From contig JBQCCP010000166.1 in the NCBI GenBank assembly GCA_051962095.1, positions 1-21,332 of the forward strand: a DNA stretch of 21,332 nt. Direction: 5' to 3'. Made by a program: the position numbers and the translations under genes. This stretch comes from 66-474 sp051962095. Lineage in GTDB: Bacteria > Pseudomonadota > Gammaproteobacteria > Xanthomonadales > Rhodanobacteraceae. This document shows positions 6,018 to 13,380 of the stretch, in pieces. The notes below the pieces were generated by a model that had not been told where the DNA came from, did not search any database, and worked only from the letters and a program-made list of their open reading frames with translations. Positions within the stretch are counted from its first letter, which is position 1. Each line of letters begins with the position of its first letter.

Positions 6018-8243
6018 TCAATACAAATCCACCGGATCGATGTCGATCGACCAGCGCAGGCCGCGTGGTTGTGGCAAGGCATTCAATCGTGGAATCCATG
6101 CCGCGAGCGCCTGCCGCAGCGACGGACGTTGCGCGGATTCCAGCAGCAATTGCGCGCGATGGCGGCCGGCGCGCAGCGGCATTGGCGCGGCCAACGGGCC
6201 GGTGACGCGCACGGGCTGGTCGAGGCGCGATGCATCGGCACGCGCGGACGCCGCAATCGCATCTCGCGCCGCCGCCATGAATCCGTCGAGCACCTCGCAC
6301 CGCACGCATTCGGCGCGCAGGAGCGCCATGTGTGTGAACGGCGGCAGCCCCGACACAAGCCGCTCGCCGAGTTCCAGCGCGGCCGCCGCGTCGTAGCCGC
6401 CCTTCAGCAGCGTCACCAGCAAGGTGTGATCGGGTTCGTGGGTCTGGAGCCACACGGAGCCCGGTTTGCCCGCGCGGCCCGCGCGGCCGGCGACCTGCAC
6501 GATCAACTGCGCGAGCCGCTCGCCGGCATGGAAGTCGACGCTGTGCAGGCCTTCGTCCACGCCCACGATCGCGACGGTGGTGAGGTTTGGCAGGTCGTGG
6601 CCTTTCGCGAGCATCTGGGTGCCGACCAGGATCGCGGGATCGCCTTCCGCCAGCTTGTCGAATACTTTCGCGAAGGCGTCGCGCTGGCGCGTGCTCTCGC
6701 GGTCGATCCGCACCACCGGAATGTCCGGATAACGCGCGGCCAGCGCTTCCTCCAGGCGTTCGGTGCCGTGGCCCTGCGGAATCAATGCGCTGGCGCTGCA
6801 GTTCGGGCACGTTTCCGGTGCGCGTTCGCTGTGTCCGCAGTGATGGCAAAGCAACTGCCGGCGTCCGCGATGCAGCGTCAACGGCTTTTCGCAACGCGGA
6901 CACACCGCATGCCAGCCGCACGCGTGGCACAGCAGCACCGGCGCGTAGCCGCGGCGGTTCTTGAACACCAGCGCCTGTTCGCCGCGCGCGAGCGCGGCGT
7001 CCAGCGCGTCCAGCAACGCGGGCGACAAGCCATGCGCGAGTTTCAATCCACGCATATCCAGCACGTGCACGGGCGAGGGTGGCCGCGCGTGCGCGCGGTG
7101 GTGCAGGCGCAGGCGCGCATGGCGTCCGGCTTCCACGTTGGCCAGCGCCTCCAGTGAGGGTGTGGCGCTGCCCAGCACGATCGGCACGCCCAGTGATTGC
7201 GCGCGCATCAGCGCGAAGTCGCGCGCGTGGTAGCGAAAACCCTCCTGCTGCTTGTACGAGGTGTCGTGTTCCTCGTCCACCACGATCAGTCCGGCCTTCG
7301 GCAGTGGCGCGAACACGGCCGAGCGCGTGCCCAGCACGATCGCCGCTTCGCCTGCGCGCGCGTCCAGCCATGCACGCGCACGTTCGCCTTCGGCGAGATT
7401 GGAATGCAGCACCGCGATGCGCGCATCGAAGCGCGCGCGCAGGCGGCGCAGCGCCTGCGGCACCAATCCGATTTCCGGCACCAGCCACAACGCCTGCCGG
7501 CCTTGCTGCAGGACGCGTTCGGTGAGCCGCAGGTAGATTTCGGTCTTGCCGCTGCCGGTGACCCCCTGCAGCAGGAAAGGATGAAAGCCGTCGCCGGCGG
7601 AGAGCATTGTTGCGAGGGCGTCGGCTTGCTCGTCGTTCAATACGGGTGCGGCGCCCTCGCGCGCCTGCGGCGCGCCGATGCGGATAGGTGTGCGTTCGAT
7701 CAGGTTCGCCACCGCCAGGCGCCGCGCCGCCGCGCGCCAGCCCGGCAGCAGGATATCCAGTTCGCTGCCGGACAACGCCGCGTCACCCAGCGTTTCGAGC
7801 AACGCCGCCGAACCGCCGCGCCGGCTGCGGGCGTCGCGCGCCGCCGTTCCGGCCGCAGTGGCGCGCCAGGCTTCTTCCGCGAAATCGGATATCGCGCGTC
7901 CGTCGCGCAACGCCAGCGGCATCGCGCCGAACACCACCTCGCCGATCGCGCCGCACCAATAGTCGGCCGCGCGCCGCAGGTTCGAGAGCAATTCCGGATC
8001 GAGCAACGGTTCGTCGTCGAGCGCCGCTTCGATGGCCTTGAGCGGGGGCCCGGCGGGATGGTATTGCGTGCCGGTTTCGACAACCACGCCGATCCGATGG
8101 GTACGTCCGAACGGCACGCGCACGCGCGAGCCCGCAATTAATCCGGGCGACGCCGACAGGTAGCTGAAAGTCTGCGGCAGCGGCACCGGCAGCGCGACCT
8201 GTACCACCTGCGCCGGACGATCCGAATGCGGCGCTCGGCTCAT
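6018..8243 (-). CDS. priA: Primosomal replication-restart helicase PriA
   Basis: 3'-5' DNA helicase that recognises abandoned forks and D-loops and reloads the replisome. The 741-residue protein has the N-terminal DNA-binding region (about 10-110), Walker A GVTGSGKT (227-234), DEEH Walker B (323-326, in VVDEEHDTSYKQQ), and motif GSATPS (about 358-363). The zinc-binding insertion has eight cysteines (439, 442, 448, 451, 466, 469, 479, 482), then come the C-terminal helicase motifs with GTQMLAKGHD and AGRAGR. The start ATG at 8243 gives a normal N-terminus (VQVALPVPLPQTFSY); no strong ribosome site is visible. It converges on rpoH. The upstream gene-free stretch with two DnaA boxes is its likely control region. 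Confidence 0.96.
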   Translation of the reverse strand: MSRAPHSDRPAQVVQVALPVPLPQTFSYLSASPGLIAGSRVRVPFGRTHRIGVVVETGTQYHPAGPPLKAIEAALDDEPLLDPELLSNLRRAADYWCGAIGEVVFGAMPLALRDGRAISDFAEEAWRATAAGTAARDARSRRGGSAALLETLGDAALSGSELDILLPGWRAAARRLAVANLIERTPIRIGAPQAREGAAPVLNDEQADALATMLSAGDGFHPFLLQGVTGSGKTEIYLRLTERVLQQGRQALWLVPEIGLVPQALRRLRARFDARIAVLHSNLAEGERARAWLDARAGEAAIVLGTRSAVFAPLPKAGLIVVDEEHDTSYKQQEGFRYHARDFALMRAQSLGVPIVLGSATPSLEALANVEAGRHARLRLHHRAHARPPSPVHVLDMRGLKLAHGLSPALLDALDAALARGEQALVFKNRRGYAPVLLCHACGWHAVCPRCEKPLTLHRGRRQLLCHHCGHSERAPETCPNCSASALIPQGHGTERLEEALAARYPDIPVVRIDRESTRQRDAFAKVFDKLAEGDPAILVGTQMLAKGHDLPNLTTVAIVGVDEGLHSVDFHAGERLAQLIVQVAGRAGRAGKPGSVWLQTHEPDHTLLVTLLKGGYDAAAALELGERLVSGLPPFTHMALLRAECVRCEVLDGFMAAARDAIAASARADASRLDQPVRVTGPLAAPMPLRAGRHRAQLLLESAQRPSLRQALAAWIPRLNALPQPRGLRWSIDIDPVDLY

Positions 8244-8314
8244 GACTTATCGCGGCTTGTTGTCACGGCGTGCAGGAATGGCCGGTAAACCGGTGACGTA
8301 TCGGAAAAAATTTT

Positions 8315-8339
8315 CTTATCCACAATCGCTGTGGATAAG
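8315..8339. promoter_or_regulatory. Two perfect DnaA-box 9-mers in inverted orientation
   Basis: TTATCCACA (8316-8324), five bases (ATCGC), then TGTGGATAA (8330-8338). Both are exact matches to the high-affinity DnaA box. One flanking C/G extends the dyad to a 10-bp stem. A run of A and T (AAAAAATTTT) precedes it on the plus strand. Read on the minus strand the stem is followed by AAAATTTTTT, so it could instead be an AT-rich intrinsic terminator for the DUF4286 transcript. The sequence match to DnaA boxes is certain; the role is not. Confidence 0.6.
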
Positions 8340-8403
8340 GTTGTGGAACACCGGCGGGCAAGCGCCGCCAAGGCTCGCCGCGCCGGCCCGCTCCACGGGT
8401 TGG

Positions 8404-8450
8404 CGATTTTTTCGACAACTGATATTTTATCATAATATTCAATGATATGG
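8404..8450 (-). promoter_or_regulatory. AT-rich patch with -10-like hexamers, possible priA promoter
   Basis: A stretch of very low GC in a high-GC region. On the minus strand it contains TATGAT and TAAAAT, each one base from TATAAT, but I find no convincing -35 at the right spacing. It also holds a small dyad TGATA-TTT-TATCA (8420-8432) that could be an operator or an easily melted site. Confidence 0.35.
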
Positions 8451-8501
8451 CGGTCTGTCGCAGGTGAAAATCGCATGATGACTGGCTCCCCGACTACGCC
8501 G

Positions 8502-8520
8502 AGCCGCCGGTTTTGCGGCT
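8502..8520 (-). terminator. GC hairpin downstream of the DUF4286 gene
   Basis: AGCCGC (8502-8507) pairs with GCGGCT (8515-8520) over a 7-base loop, 26 bp after the DUF4286 stop on the minus strand. There is no U tract in the minus direction, so termination is uncertain. Confidence 0.3.
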
Positions 8521-8546
8521 GTGCACAACGAGCACTGGGACCTGCC

Positions 8547-8849
8547 TCAGATGCGCTCCAGCAGCCGCCGGCTCGCCCGCACCCGCTCGCCGAAACGGGC
8601 CCGTCCCGCCTCGCGCATCCTCGGCGCGTGTTCGGCAAGGTAGTGGTCCCAGGCTTTCCGGTCGCGCAAACGGTACTGCACGCAAACGACGCTGCGTCCC
8701 ATCGGCGGTGGTGGATCGATGGGTGTCAGGATCTCGGCGCCCGTGAAGCCCGGAAGCGCCCGCATCTCGCGGACGTGCTCCTGCAGCCACGCCATGTACC
8801 CGTCGCGCAGCGACGTGTCCATTTCCAGTTCGACGAGATACAGGATCAT
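8547..8849 (-). CDS. DUF4286-like small protein
   Basis: A 100-residue soluble protein starting MILYLVELEMDTSLRDGY. It has the look of the DUF4286 family: an N-terminal strand, a WLQEHVREMRALPGFTGAEI motif (21-40), then VQYRLRDRKAWDHYLAEHAPRMR (58-79) and a basic C-terminal helix with GRARFGER. The fold is probably a small ferredoxin-like or dimeric alpha-beta barrel unit; no enzymatic role is known to me. The ATG overlaps the stop of the upstream DUF3667-like gene by ATGA, so the two are co-translated. A much longer frame upstream belongs to a shadow of that gene and is rejected because similarity begins exactly at this ATG. The call rests on recalled family pattern. Confidence 0.8.
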   Translation of the reverse strand: MILYLVELEMDTSLRDGYMAWLQEHVREMRALPGFTGAEILTPIDPPPPMGRSVVCVQYRLRDRKAWDHYLAEHAPRMREAGRARFGERVRASRRLLERI

Positions 8850-9910
8850 GCGCCGGTCAGGCTGATCAGCACGGCAAACACAAAGCCGAAACCGGCCATG
8901 ATCGTGTAGCAAAAACCGAGGCTCCAATACTTCACGTTGGTCATGAACCAGCCTTGCCGGTAGACGCGCTTCTGCATCAGCCACAGGTACACGAATATCC
9001 AGATCCATGCAGCCGCTTCGAGCAACCTGAAGGGCAGGGAGGCCCAGCCGCCATGGGGCGTGAGCCATGCGCGCAGCAACGCCAGCACCAACAGCACCAG
9101 CATCGACAGCATCAGGAAGGCGTGGCTGTGCATCGCCACGATCAGGTGCTCCATGTACAACCGTCGCTTGAAGATGTAAAAGATTTTCAGCAGCAGTGCG
9201 AACACCGGCAGCAGGATGAACAGAACCGTGGGCGCCGCCGAAAACATGCCCAGGGTGAATTTGCGACGCGCCTCTGTCTTGGACTCGAGGCTGCCTGAAT
9301 TCATCGCGTGCAGCTGTTGCTGGGCGTTGCCCATCAAGTCGTTCAGCCAGGAGTTGAGCACGCCGGGAAGCCAAGCGATCTTCAGCGGTTTGGTATCACG
9401 GTTCCAGATCATCCTGTCATTGATCGTGATGCTGTCATGTGCGAAGGGATCATTGTCGGATTCTGAGGCGCTTTCCTTGGGCCGCGGCACCAATGAGACA
9501 TTGGCGGAGCCCGCCGGTGACGTTGTAACGGCATATTTCGGCGGCTGCATCGTGCCGGTCCGGACGGTCAACTGGACGCCGAAGAAGGCAATGATCGCGA
9601 GGAAGAACACCAGCCGGAACGGTGTCACGTAACGCGCGCGCCTGCCGGCGAAGTAATCGAGCGTGAGCCTGCCCGGCCGCAGGTACAATGGCCCGATCGT
9701 GCGGAACAGCCGCTCGTCGACGTTCAGCACGCTGTCGGCGATGTCGGACATGACGCTGCCGAAATGCCGCACCATCCCCTGGGCAGGCTGGCCGCACGCG
9801 TAGCAGTACTTGCCGTACAGTGGTGCGCCGCAGTTTTCGCAGTTGCCCGTCGCAGGCACGGGAAGCGGTGCCGCGGGTTCGGCAGGTGGCGTCGAGGTTT
9901 CGTGTTCCAT
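8846..9910 (-). CDS. DUF3667-like zinc-ribbon membrane protein
   Basis: A 354-residue membrane protein. Near the N-terminus a zinc ribbon is formed by Cys24-x2-Cys27 and Cys36-x2-Cys39 (NCENCGAPLYGKYCYACGQ). The conserved segment RLFRTIGPLYLRPGRLTLDYFAGRRARYV (68-96) comes next and is typical of DUF3667. A first hydrophobic segment lies at about 98-115; a polar region of roughly 100 residues follows, then about four more membrane segments to the C-terminus. The ATG at 9910 is chosen because GGAAAG sits 5 bases upstream at 9916-9921 and similarity begins after it; the frame is open further upstream into the divergent gene. The function is unknown; membrane location is predicted. It overlaps DUF4286 by ATGA. 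Confidence 0.82.
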   Translation of the reverse strand: MEHETSTPPAEPAAPLPVPATGNCENCGAPLYGKYCYACGQPAQGMVRHFGSVMSDIADSVLNVDERLFRTIGPLYLRPGRLTLDYFAGRRARYVTPFRLVFFLAIIAFFGVQLTVRTGTMQPPKYAVTTSPAGSANVSLVPRPKESASESDNDPFAHDSITINDRMIWNRDTKPLKIAWLPGVLNSWLNDLMGNAQQQLHAMNSGSLESKTEARRKFTLGMFSAAPTVLFILLPVFALLLKIFYIFKRRLYMEHLIVAMHSHAFLMLSMLVLLVLALLRAWLTPHGGWASLPFRLLEAAAWIWIFVYLWLMQKRVYRQGWFMTNVKYWSLGFCYTIMAGFGFVFAVLISLTGA

Positions 9911-9915
9911 CGGGT

Positions 9916-9921
9916 CTTTCC
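9916..9921 (-). promoter_or_regulatory. Ribosome binding site of the DUF3667-like gene
   Basis: GGAAAG on the minus strand, 5 bases before the ATG at 9910. It decides between this start and the longer open frame, and it lies within the 14 bp separating two divergent start codons. Confidence 0.6.
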
Positions 9922-9924
9922 GCA

Positions 9925-11325
9925 ATGCCCCAGATTCTAGCCTTGGATCGCGCGCGTTTCGCGCGGGAAACACGCGCGACGGTGAAGCTGGCGTTGCCGC
10001 TGATCGCCGGCCAGTTGTCGGCGGTCGGAATGAGCGCGGTGGATGTCGCGCTGGCCGGACACTACAACGCGCACACGCTGGCTGCGGTCGCGGTCGGCGC
10101 CAACGTGTGGGTGCTGGGGCTGGTCAGCGCGGTGGGCGTGATGATGGCGTTGTCGCCGTCGGTCGCGCAGTTGGACGGCGCGGGCCGGCAGCACGAAATC
10201 GGCCCCTTGTTCCGGCAGGCGCTGTGGCTGGCGGCGGGCTTGTCGGTGCTGTTGTGGTTCGGCGCGCGCCATTCGGGTCCGCTGCTGAGCCTGATTGGTG
10301 TGGATCCCGCCTTGACCCACGACGTGCAAGCCTTCCTGCACGCGCTGAGCTGGGGCGCGCCAGGCCTGTGCGGTTATTTCGCGCTGCGCGGCCTGTGCGA
10401 AGGGTCGAGCTGGACGCGGCCGACGATGCTGTTCGGCATGTTCGGTCTCGCGGTGCTGGTGCCGCTGGACTGGATCATGATCTACGGCAAGTTCGGTTTC
10501 CCCGCGATGGGCGCGGAAGGCGCCGGCATTGCCAACGCGCTGGCGCTGTGGCTGCAACTACTGGCATTCCTCGCCTATCTGAAATTCGGCAAGCGTTTTC
10601 GCAGCCTCGACCTGTTCGCGCGGATGGAGCGTCCCGACTGGCATGCGATCCGACATCTGCTGTGGATCGGCGTGCCCATGGCGGTGACCCTGCTGATGGA
10701 AGCCGGGCTGTTCGTGATCTCGGCGCTGCTGATCAGCCGGCTCGGCACGGTCGCGATCGATGGCCACCAGATCGCGATCAACGTCGCGTCGGTCACCTTC
10801 ATGTTGCCGCTGGGTTTGGCGCTGGCGGTCACGGTGCGGGTCGGCCACGCCGCCGGCCGCGGCGACGCGCATGCGGTGCGGTACGCGGGATTCACCGGTA
10901 TTGCGTTGACCTTGGCAACGCAGGCGCTGTCGGCCACGCTGATGCTGGCGATCCCGCATGCGATTGCGCACGTCTATTCGGGCGATCCGCGCGTGATCGC
11001 GCTGGCCGCGCAACTGTTGACCCTGGCCGGCGTCTTCCAGTTTTCAGATGGCATCCAGGTGGTGTCGAACGGCGCGCTGCGCGGTTTGAAGGACACGCGC
11101 ATGCCGATGCTGATCACCGCCGTCGCGTATTGGGTGGTGGGCATGCCGATCGGCGCGTGGCTGGCGTTCGGCGCCGGCTATGGCGTGCGCGGCATGTGGG
11201 TGGGGCTGATCGCGGGACTCACCGCGGCGGCCGTGCTGCTGACGGCGCGCTGGACGATGCAGACGCGAGGCGAGCGCTGGCGGCGCTTTGCCGTCGGCTC
11301 GTCGCCGCTGGGCAGCCTCGACTGA
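9925..11325 (+). CDS. norM: MATE-family multidrug/cation antiporter (NorM type)
   Basis: Inner-membrane MATE exporter that expels cationic drugs and toxins in exchange for Na+ or H+. From ATG 9925 it has 466 residues, the family norm, with about 12 hydrophobic segments in two homologous halves. The N-terminal half has LPLIAGQLSAVGMSAVDVALAGHY and VMMALSPSVAQLDGAGR, matching NorM-type proteins; the second half repeats the pattern (IGVPMAVTLLMEAGLFVISALL, then GDPRVIALAAQLL and GALRGLKDTRMPM). The upstream extension to 9820 runs through the divergent gene and is rejected. No Shine-Dalgarno is visible, and the promoter must lie inside the 5' end of the divergent DUF3667 gene. The NorM subfamily is my best match; substrate is unknown. 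Confidence 0.88.
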   Translation: MPQILALDRARFARETRATVKLALPLIAGQLSAVGMSAVDVALAGHYNAHTLAAVAVGANVWVLGLVSAVGVMMALSPSVAQLDGAGRQHEIGPLFRQALWLAAGLSVLLWFGARHSGPLLSLIGVDPALTHDVQAFLHALSWGAPGLCGYFALRGLCEGSSWTRPTMLFGMFGLAVLVPLDWIMIYGKFGFPAMGAEGAGIANALALWLQLLAFLAYLKFGKRFRSLDLFARMERPDWHAIRHLLWIGVPMAVTLLMEAGLFVISALLISRLGTVAIDGHQIAINVASVTFMLPLGLALAVTVRVGHAAGRGDAHAVRYAGFTGIALTLATQALSATLMLAIPHAIAHVYSGDPRVIALAAQLLTLAGVFQFSDGIQVVSNGALRGLKDTRMPMLITAVAYWVVGMPIGAWLAFGAGYGVRGMWVGLIAGLTAAAVLLTARWTMQTRGERWRRFAVGSSPLGSLD

Positions 11326-11415
11326 GCCGCGTGTGCTTCCGGCGCGCCGCGTGACGTCAACCCGGCGCACGGCTACGCTTGTGGCGACCATTTCGTCCAC
11401 CCGGGAAGCAGCGCC

Positions 11416-13260
11416 ATGAACAATTCCCCACGCCGCGGTTTCGCGGATTTCATGCGCGCGCTCGGACGCGGCATCAACATCGCGCGGCTGGTGATCATCA
11501 ACGTGGTGTTCTTCGGCATCCTGGCCCTGATCCTTGGCCTGATGTTCCGGGGTGCGCCCAAGGTCGGGTCGAATACGGTGCTGTTGCTGAAGCCCGAAGG
11601 CCAACTGGTCGAACAGTTCAGCGTCGATCCCTTGGCGCGCGCGGCGGCGCGTGCGTCGGGCCAGCCGGTGGGACAGGTACAGGTGCGCGACCTGGTCGCG
11701 GCCATCGACCACGCCGCGCACGATTCGCGCATCACCCGCATCCTGATCGATCCCTCGAACCTGCAGTTCGGCGGCATGGGCGCGCTGGAAGAAGTCGGCG
11801 CGGCACTGGATCGCTTTCGTGCGGCGGGCAAGCCGGTGATCGCATGGGGCACCCAGTTCGGCCAGATGCAGTATCTGCTCGCGGCGCACGCCAACGAGGT
11901 GCTGCTCGATCCGGCGGGTTCGATCTCTATCACGGGCCTGTCCGACTATCGCAGTTACTACAAGGGCCTGCTGGACAAGCTCGGCATCAGCGCGCACCTG
12001 TTCCGGGTCGGTGAATTCAAGTCGGCGGCCGAGCCGTTCATCCTCGACCAGCCGTCTCCGGCGTCGCTGGAAGCCGACAAGTACTGGATGGGCGGAATGT
12101 GGAATACCTGGCTGGACGAGGTCGGCAAGCTGCGCCACGTCGATCCCGTCACGCTGGCCCAGCAGATCGACAATCTGGCGACGGAAATTCCCGCGGCCAA
12201 CGGTGACATCGCACAGCTCGCGCTGAAACTGCATTGGGTGGATGGCCTTGCCACGCGCGAAGACGTGGTGCGCATGATGCAGAAGCACGGCGTGGCGACC
12301 GACAACGGCACCGGCTTTCGCGCGGTCGACCTCGGGCAATACCTGCCGCAGACGATCGATCTCGGGCTTGGCAAGTCGCAGGTCGCGGTGATCGTGGCCG
12401 AAGGCGACATCGTGGCCGGGCGCCAGCCGGGCGGCAAGATCGGCGGCGAATCGACCGCCGCGCTGATCCGCGCCGCGCGCGCCGACCGCAACGTGCGCGC
12501 GATCGTGCTGCGCGTGGATTCGCCCGGCGGCGAAGCTTTCGCGGCCGAGCAGATCCGCCGCGAAGTGGTGCTGGCCGAGAAGGCCGGCAAGCCCGTGGTC
12601 GTGTCGATGGGCGACCTCGCCGCGAGCGGCGGCTACTGGATCTCGATGAACGCCAATCGCATCTTCGCCGAACCCGACACCATCACGGGTTCCATCGGGA
12701 TCTTCGGGTTGTATTTCACCGCGTCCGAAGGACTCGCCAAGCTCGGCATCAACACCGCGGGCCAGGGCACGACACCGTTGGCAGGCGCGATGGACCCGCG
12801 CCGTCCGCTCGATCCCGCGCTGGGCGCGATGATCCAGAGCACCATCGACCGCGGTTACCGCCAGTTCGTCGGCAACGTCGCCGAGGCGCGCGGCAAGAGC
12901 TACGCGGAAGTGGACGCGATCGCGCAGGGGCGCGTGTGGTCCGGCGCGCAGGCGCTGCAGCGCGGACTGGTCGACGAGCTGGGCGGCCTGCACGATGCGA
13001 TCGCCTATGCGGCGCAGGATGCGAGTCTGGGCGACGAATTCGCGGTGCGCTACTTCCAGCCGCCGGTCAGCCTGTGGCAACGATTCCTGCTCGGCGCCGG
13101 CGACAGCGCGTCGGCGCACGTGTTGGCGTCGCTCGGTGTCGAGCTGCCGAAATCGTGGTTGCTGGCGGCGCCGAAGCTGCTGCCGGAACTAGCCTGGCTG
13201 CAGCACGCCGCACCGGGCAAGCCGGTCGCCTACGCGTATTGCTTCTGTCGATTGCAGTAG
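11416..13260 (+). CDS. sppA: Signal peptide peptidase SppA, 67K type
   Basis: Membrane-bound serine protease that degrades cleaved signal peptides in the periplasm. It is 614 residues, the length of the duplicated 67K form. A short cytoplasmic N-terminus is followed by one TM anchor at about 22-44. The catalytic pair is split between the two halves, as in E. coli SppA (Lys209/Ser409): Lys202 lies in VGEFKSAAEPF and Ser404 in GDLAASGGYWIS. The VDSPGG motif (368-372) and TGSIGIFG are also present. A GGAAG sequence about 8 bp before ATG 11416 supports the start. It is 90 bp downstream of the MATE gene on the same strand. The end (CFCRLQ) is slightly unusual. Confidence 0.95.
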   Translation: MNNSPRRGFADFMRALGRGINIARLVIINVVFFGILALILGLMFRGAPKVGSNTVLLLKPEGQLVEQFSVDPLARAAARASGQPVGQVQVRDLVAAIDHAAHDSRITRILIDPSNLQFGGMGALEEVGAALDRFRAAGKPVIAWGTQFGQMQYLLAAHANEVLLDPAGSISITGLSDYRSYYKGLLDKLGISAHLFRVGEFKSAAEPFILDQPSPASLEADKYWMGGMWNTWLDEVGKLRHVDPVTLAQQIDNLATEIPAANGDIAQLALKLHWVDGLATREDVVRMMQKHGVATDNGTGFRAVDLGQYLPQTIDLGLGKSQVAVIVAEGDIVAGRQPGGKIGGESTAALIRAARADRNVRAIVLRVDSPGGEAFAAEQIRREVVLAEKAGKPVVVSMGDLAASGGYWISMNANRIFAEPDTITGSIGIFGLYFTASEGLAKLGINTAGQGTTPLAGAMDPRRPLDPALGAMIQSTIDRGYRQFVGNVAEARGKSYAEVDAIAQGRVWSGAQALQRGLVDELGGLHDAIAYAAQDASLGDEFAVRYFQPPVSLWQRFLLGAGDSASAHVLASLGVELPKSWLLAAPKLLPELAWLQHAAPGKPVAYAYCFCRLQ

Positions 13261-13280
13261 CCGCCTTTCGATCGCAGAAC

Positions 13281-13307
13281 TTATGCGTTGCGTGGCATAA
13301 CGGCATA
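13281..13307 (+). promoter_or_regulatory. Dyad and tandem repeat in the cysJIH control region
   Basis: In the 120 bp between sppA and cysJ, TTATGC (13281-13286) and GCATAA (13295-13300) form a perfect dyad with an 8-bp spacer. GGCATA occurs twice (13294-13299 and 13302-13307). LysR-type regulators such as CysB bind dyads of this size, and a CysB homologue is encoded in the window. The link to CysB is inferred. Confidence 0.4.
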
Positions 13308-13380
13308 GCGAGCGCTCCTTTCCGTTGCACGAGTGCGGCGGCGTAATTTGCGGGCTCTGTTCCCGCACGCCGTTCCGGTC

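Larger units (their letters stand above)
8244..8546. other. 303-bp gene-free region upstream of priA
   Basis: No credible gene lies here: the short plus-strand frames have no family resemblance and mix AT-rich and GC-rich parts. It holds a small palindrome (CCGGT-AA-ACCGG, 8282-8293), the paired DnaA boxes at 8315-8339, a strongly AT-rich patch around 8404-8450, and a GC hairpin at 8502-8520 just past the DUF4286 gene. It separates priA from the upstream minus-strand gene pair and probably contains the priA promoter. Confidence 0.6.

Noticed and set aside
5967..8141. Long plus-strand frames (5967-7157 and 7197-8141) opposite priA
   Set aside because: Antisense shadows of priA, which has all helicase and zinc motifs intact.
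8242..8445. 67-codon plus-strand frame divergent from priA
   Set aside because: It crosses the DnaA-box palindrome and the AT-rich patch, has no ribosome site and no recognisable similarity.
8315..8450. Chromosomal oriC
   Set aside because: Two DnaA boxes and an AT patch are suggestive, but there is no dnaA, dnaN, gidA/mnmG or rpmH nearby and too few boxes; kept only as a DnaA-site candidate.
9810..11354. 514-codon plus-strand frame overlapping the MATE gene
   Set aside because: An out-of-frame shadow rich in Arg and Gly; the MATE frame has proper membrane segments and family motifs.
11044..13119. 691-codon open frame antisense to sppA
   Set aside because: Entirely opposite a gene with intact catalytic residues; its His/Arg/Ala-rich composition is typical of antisense frames at high GC.
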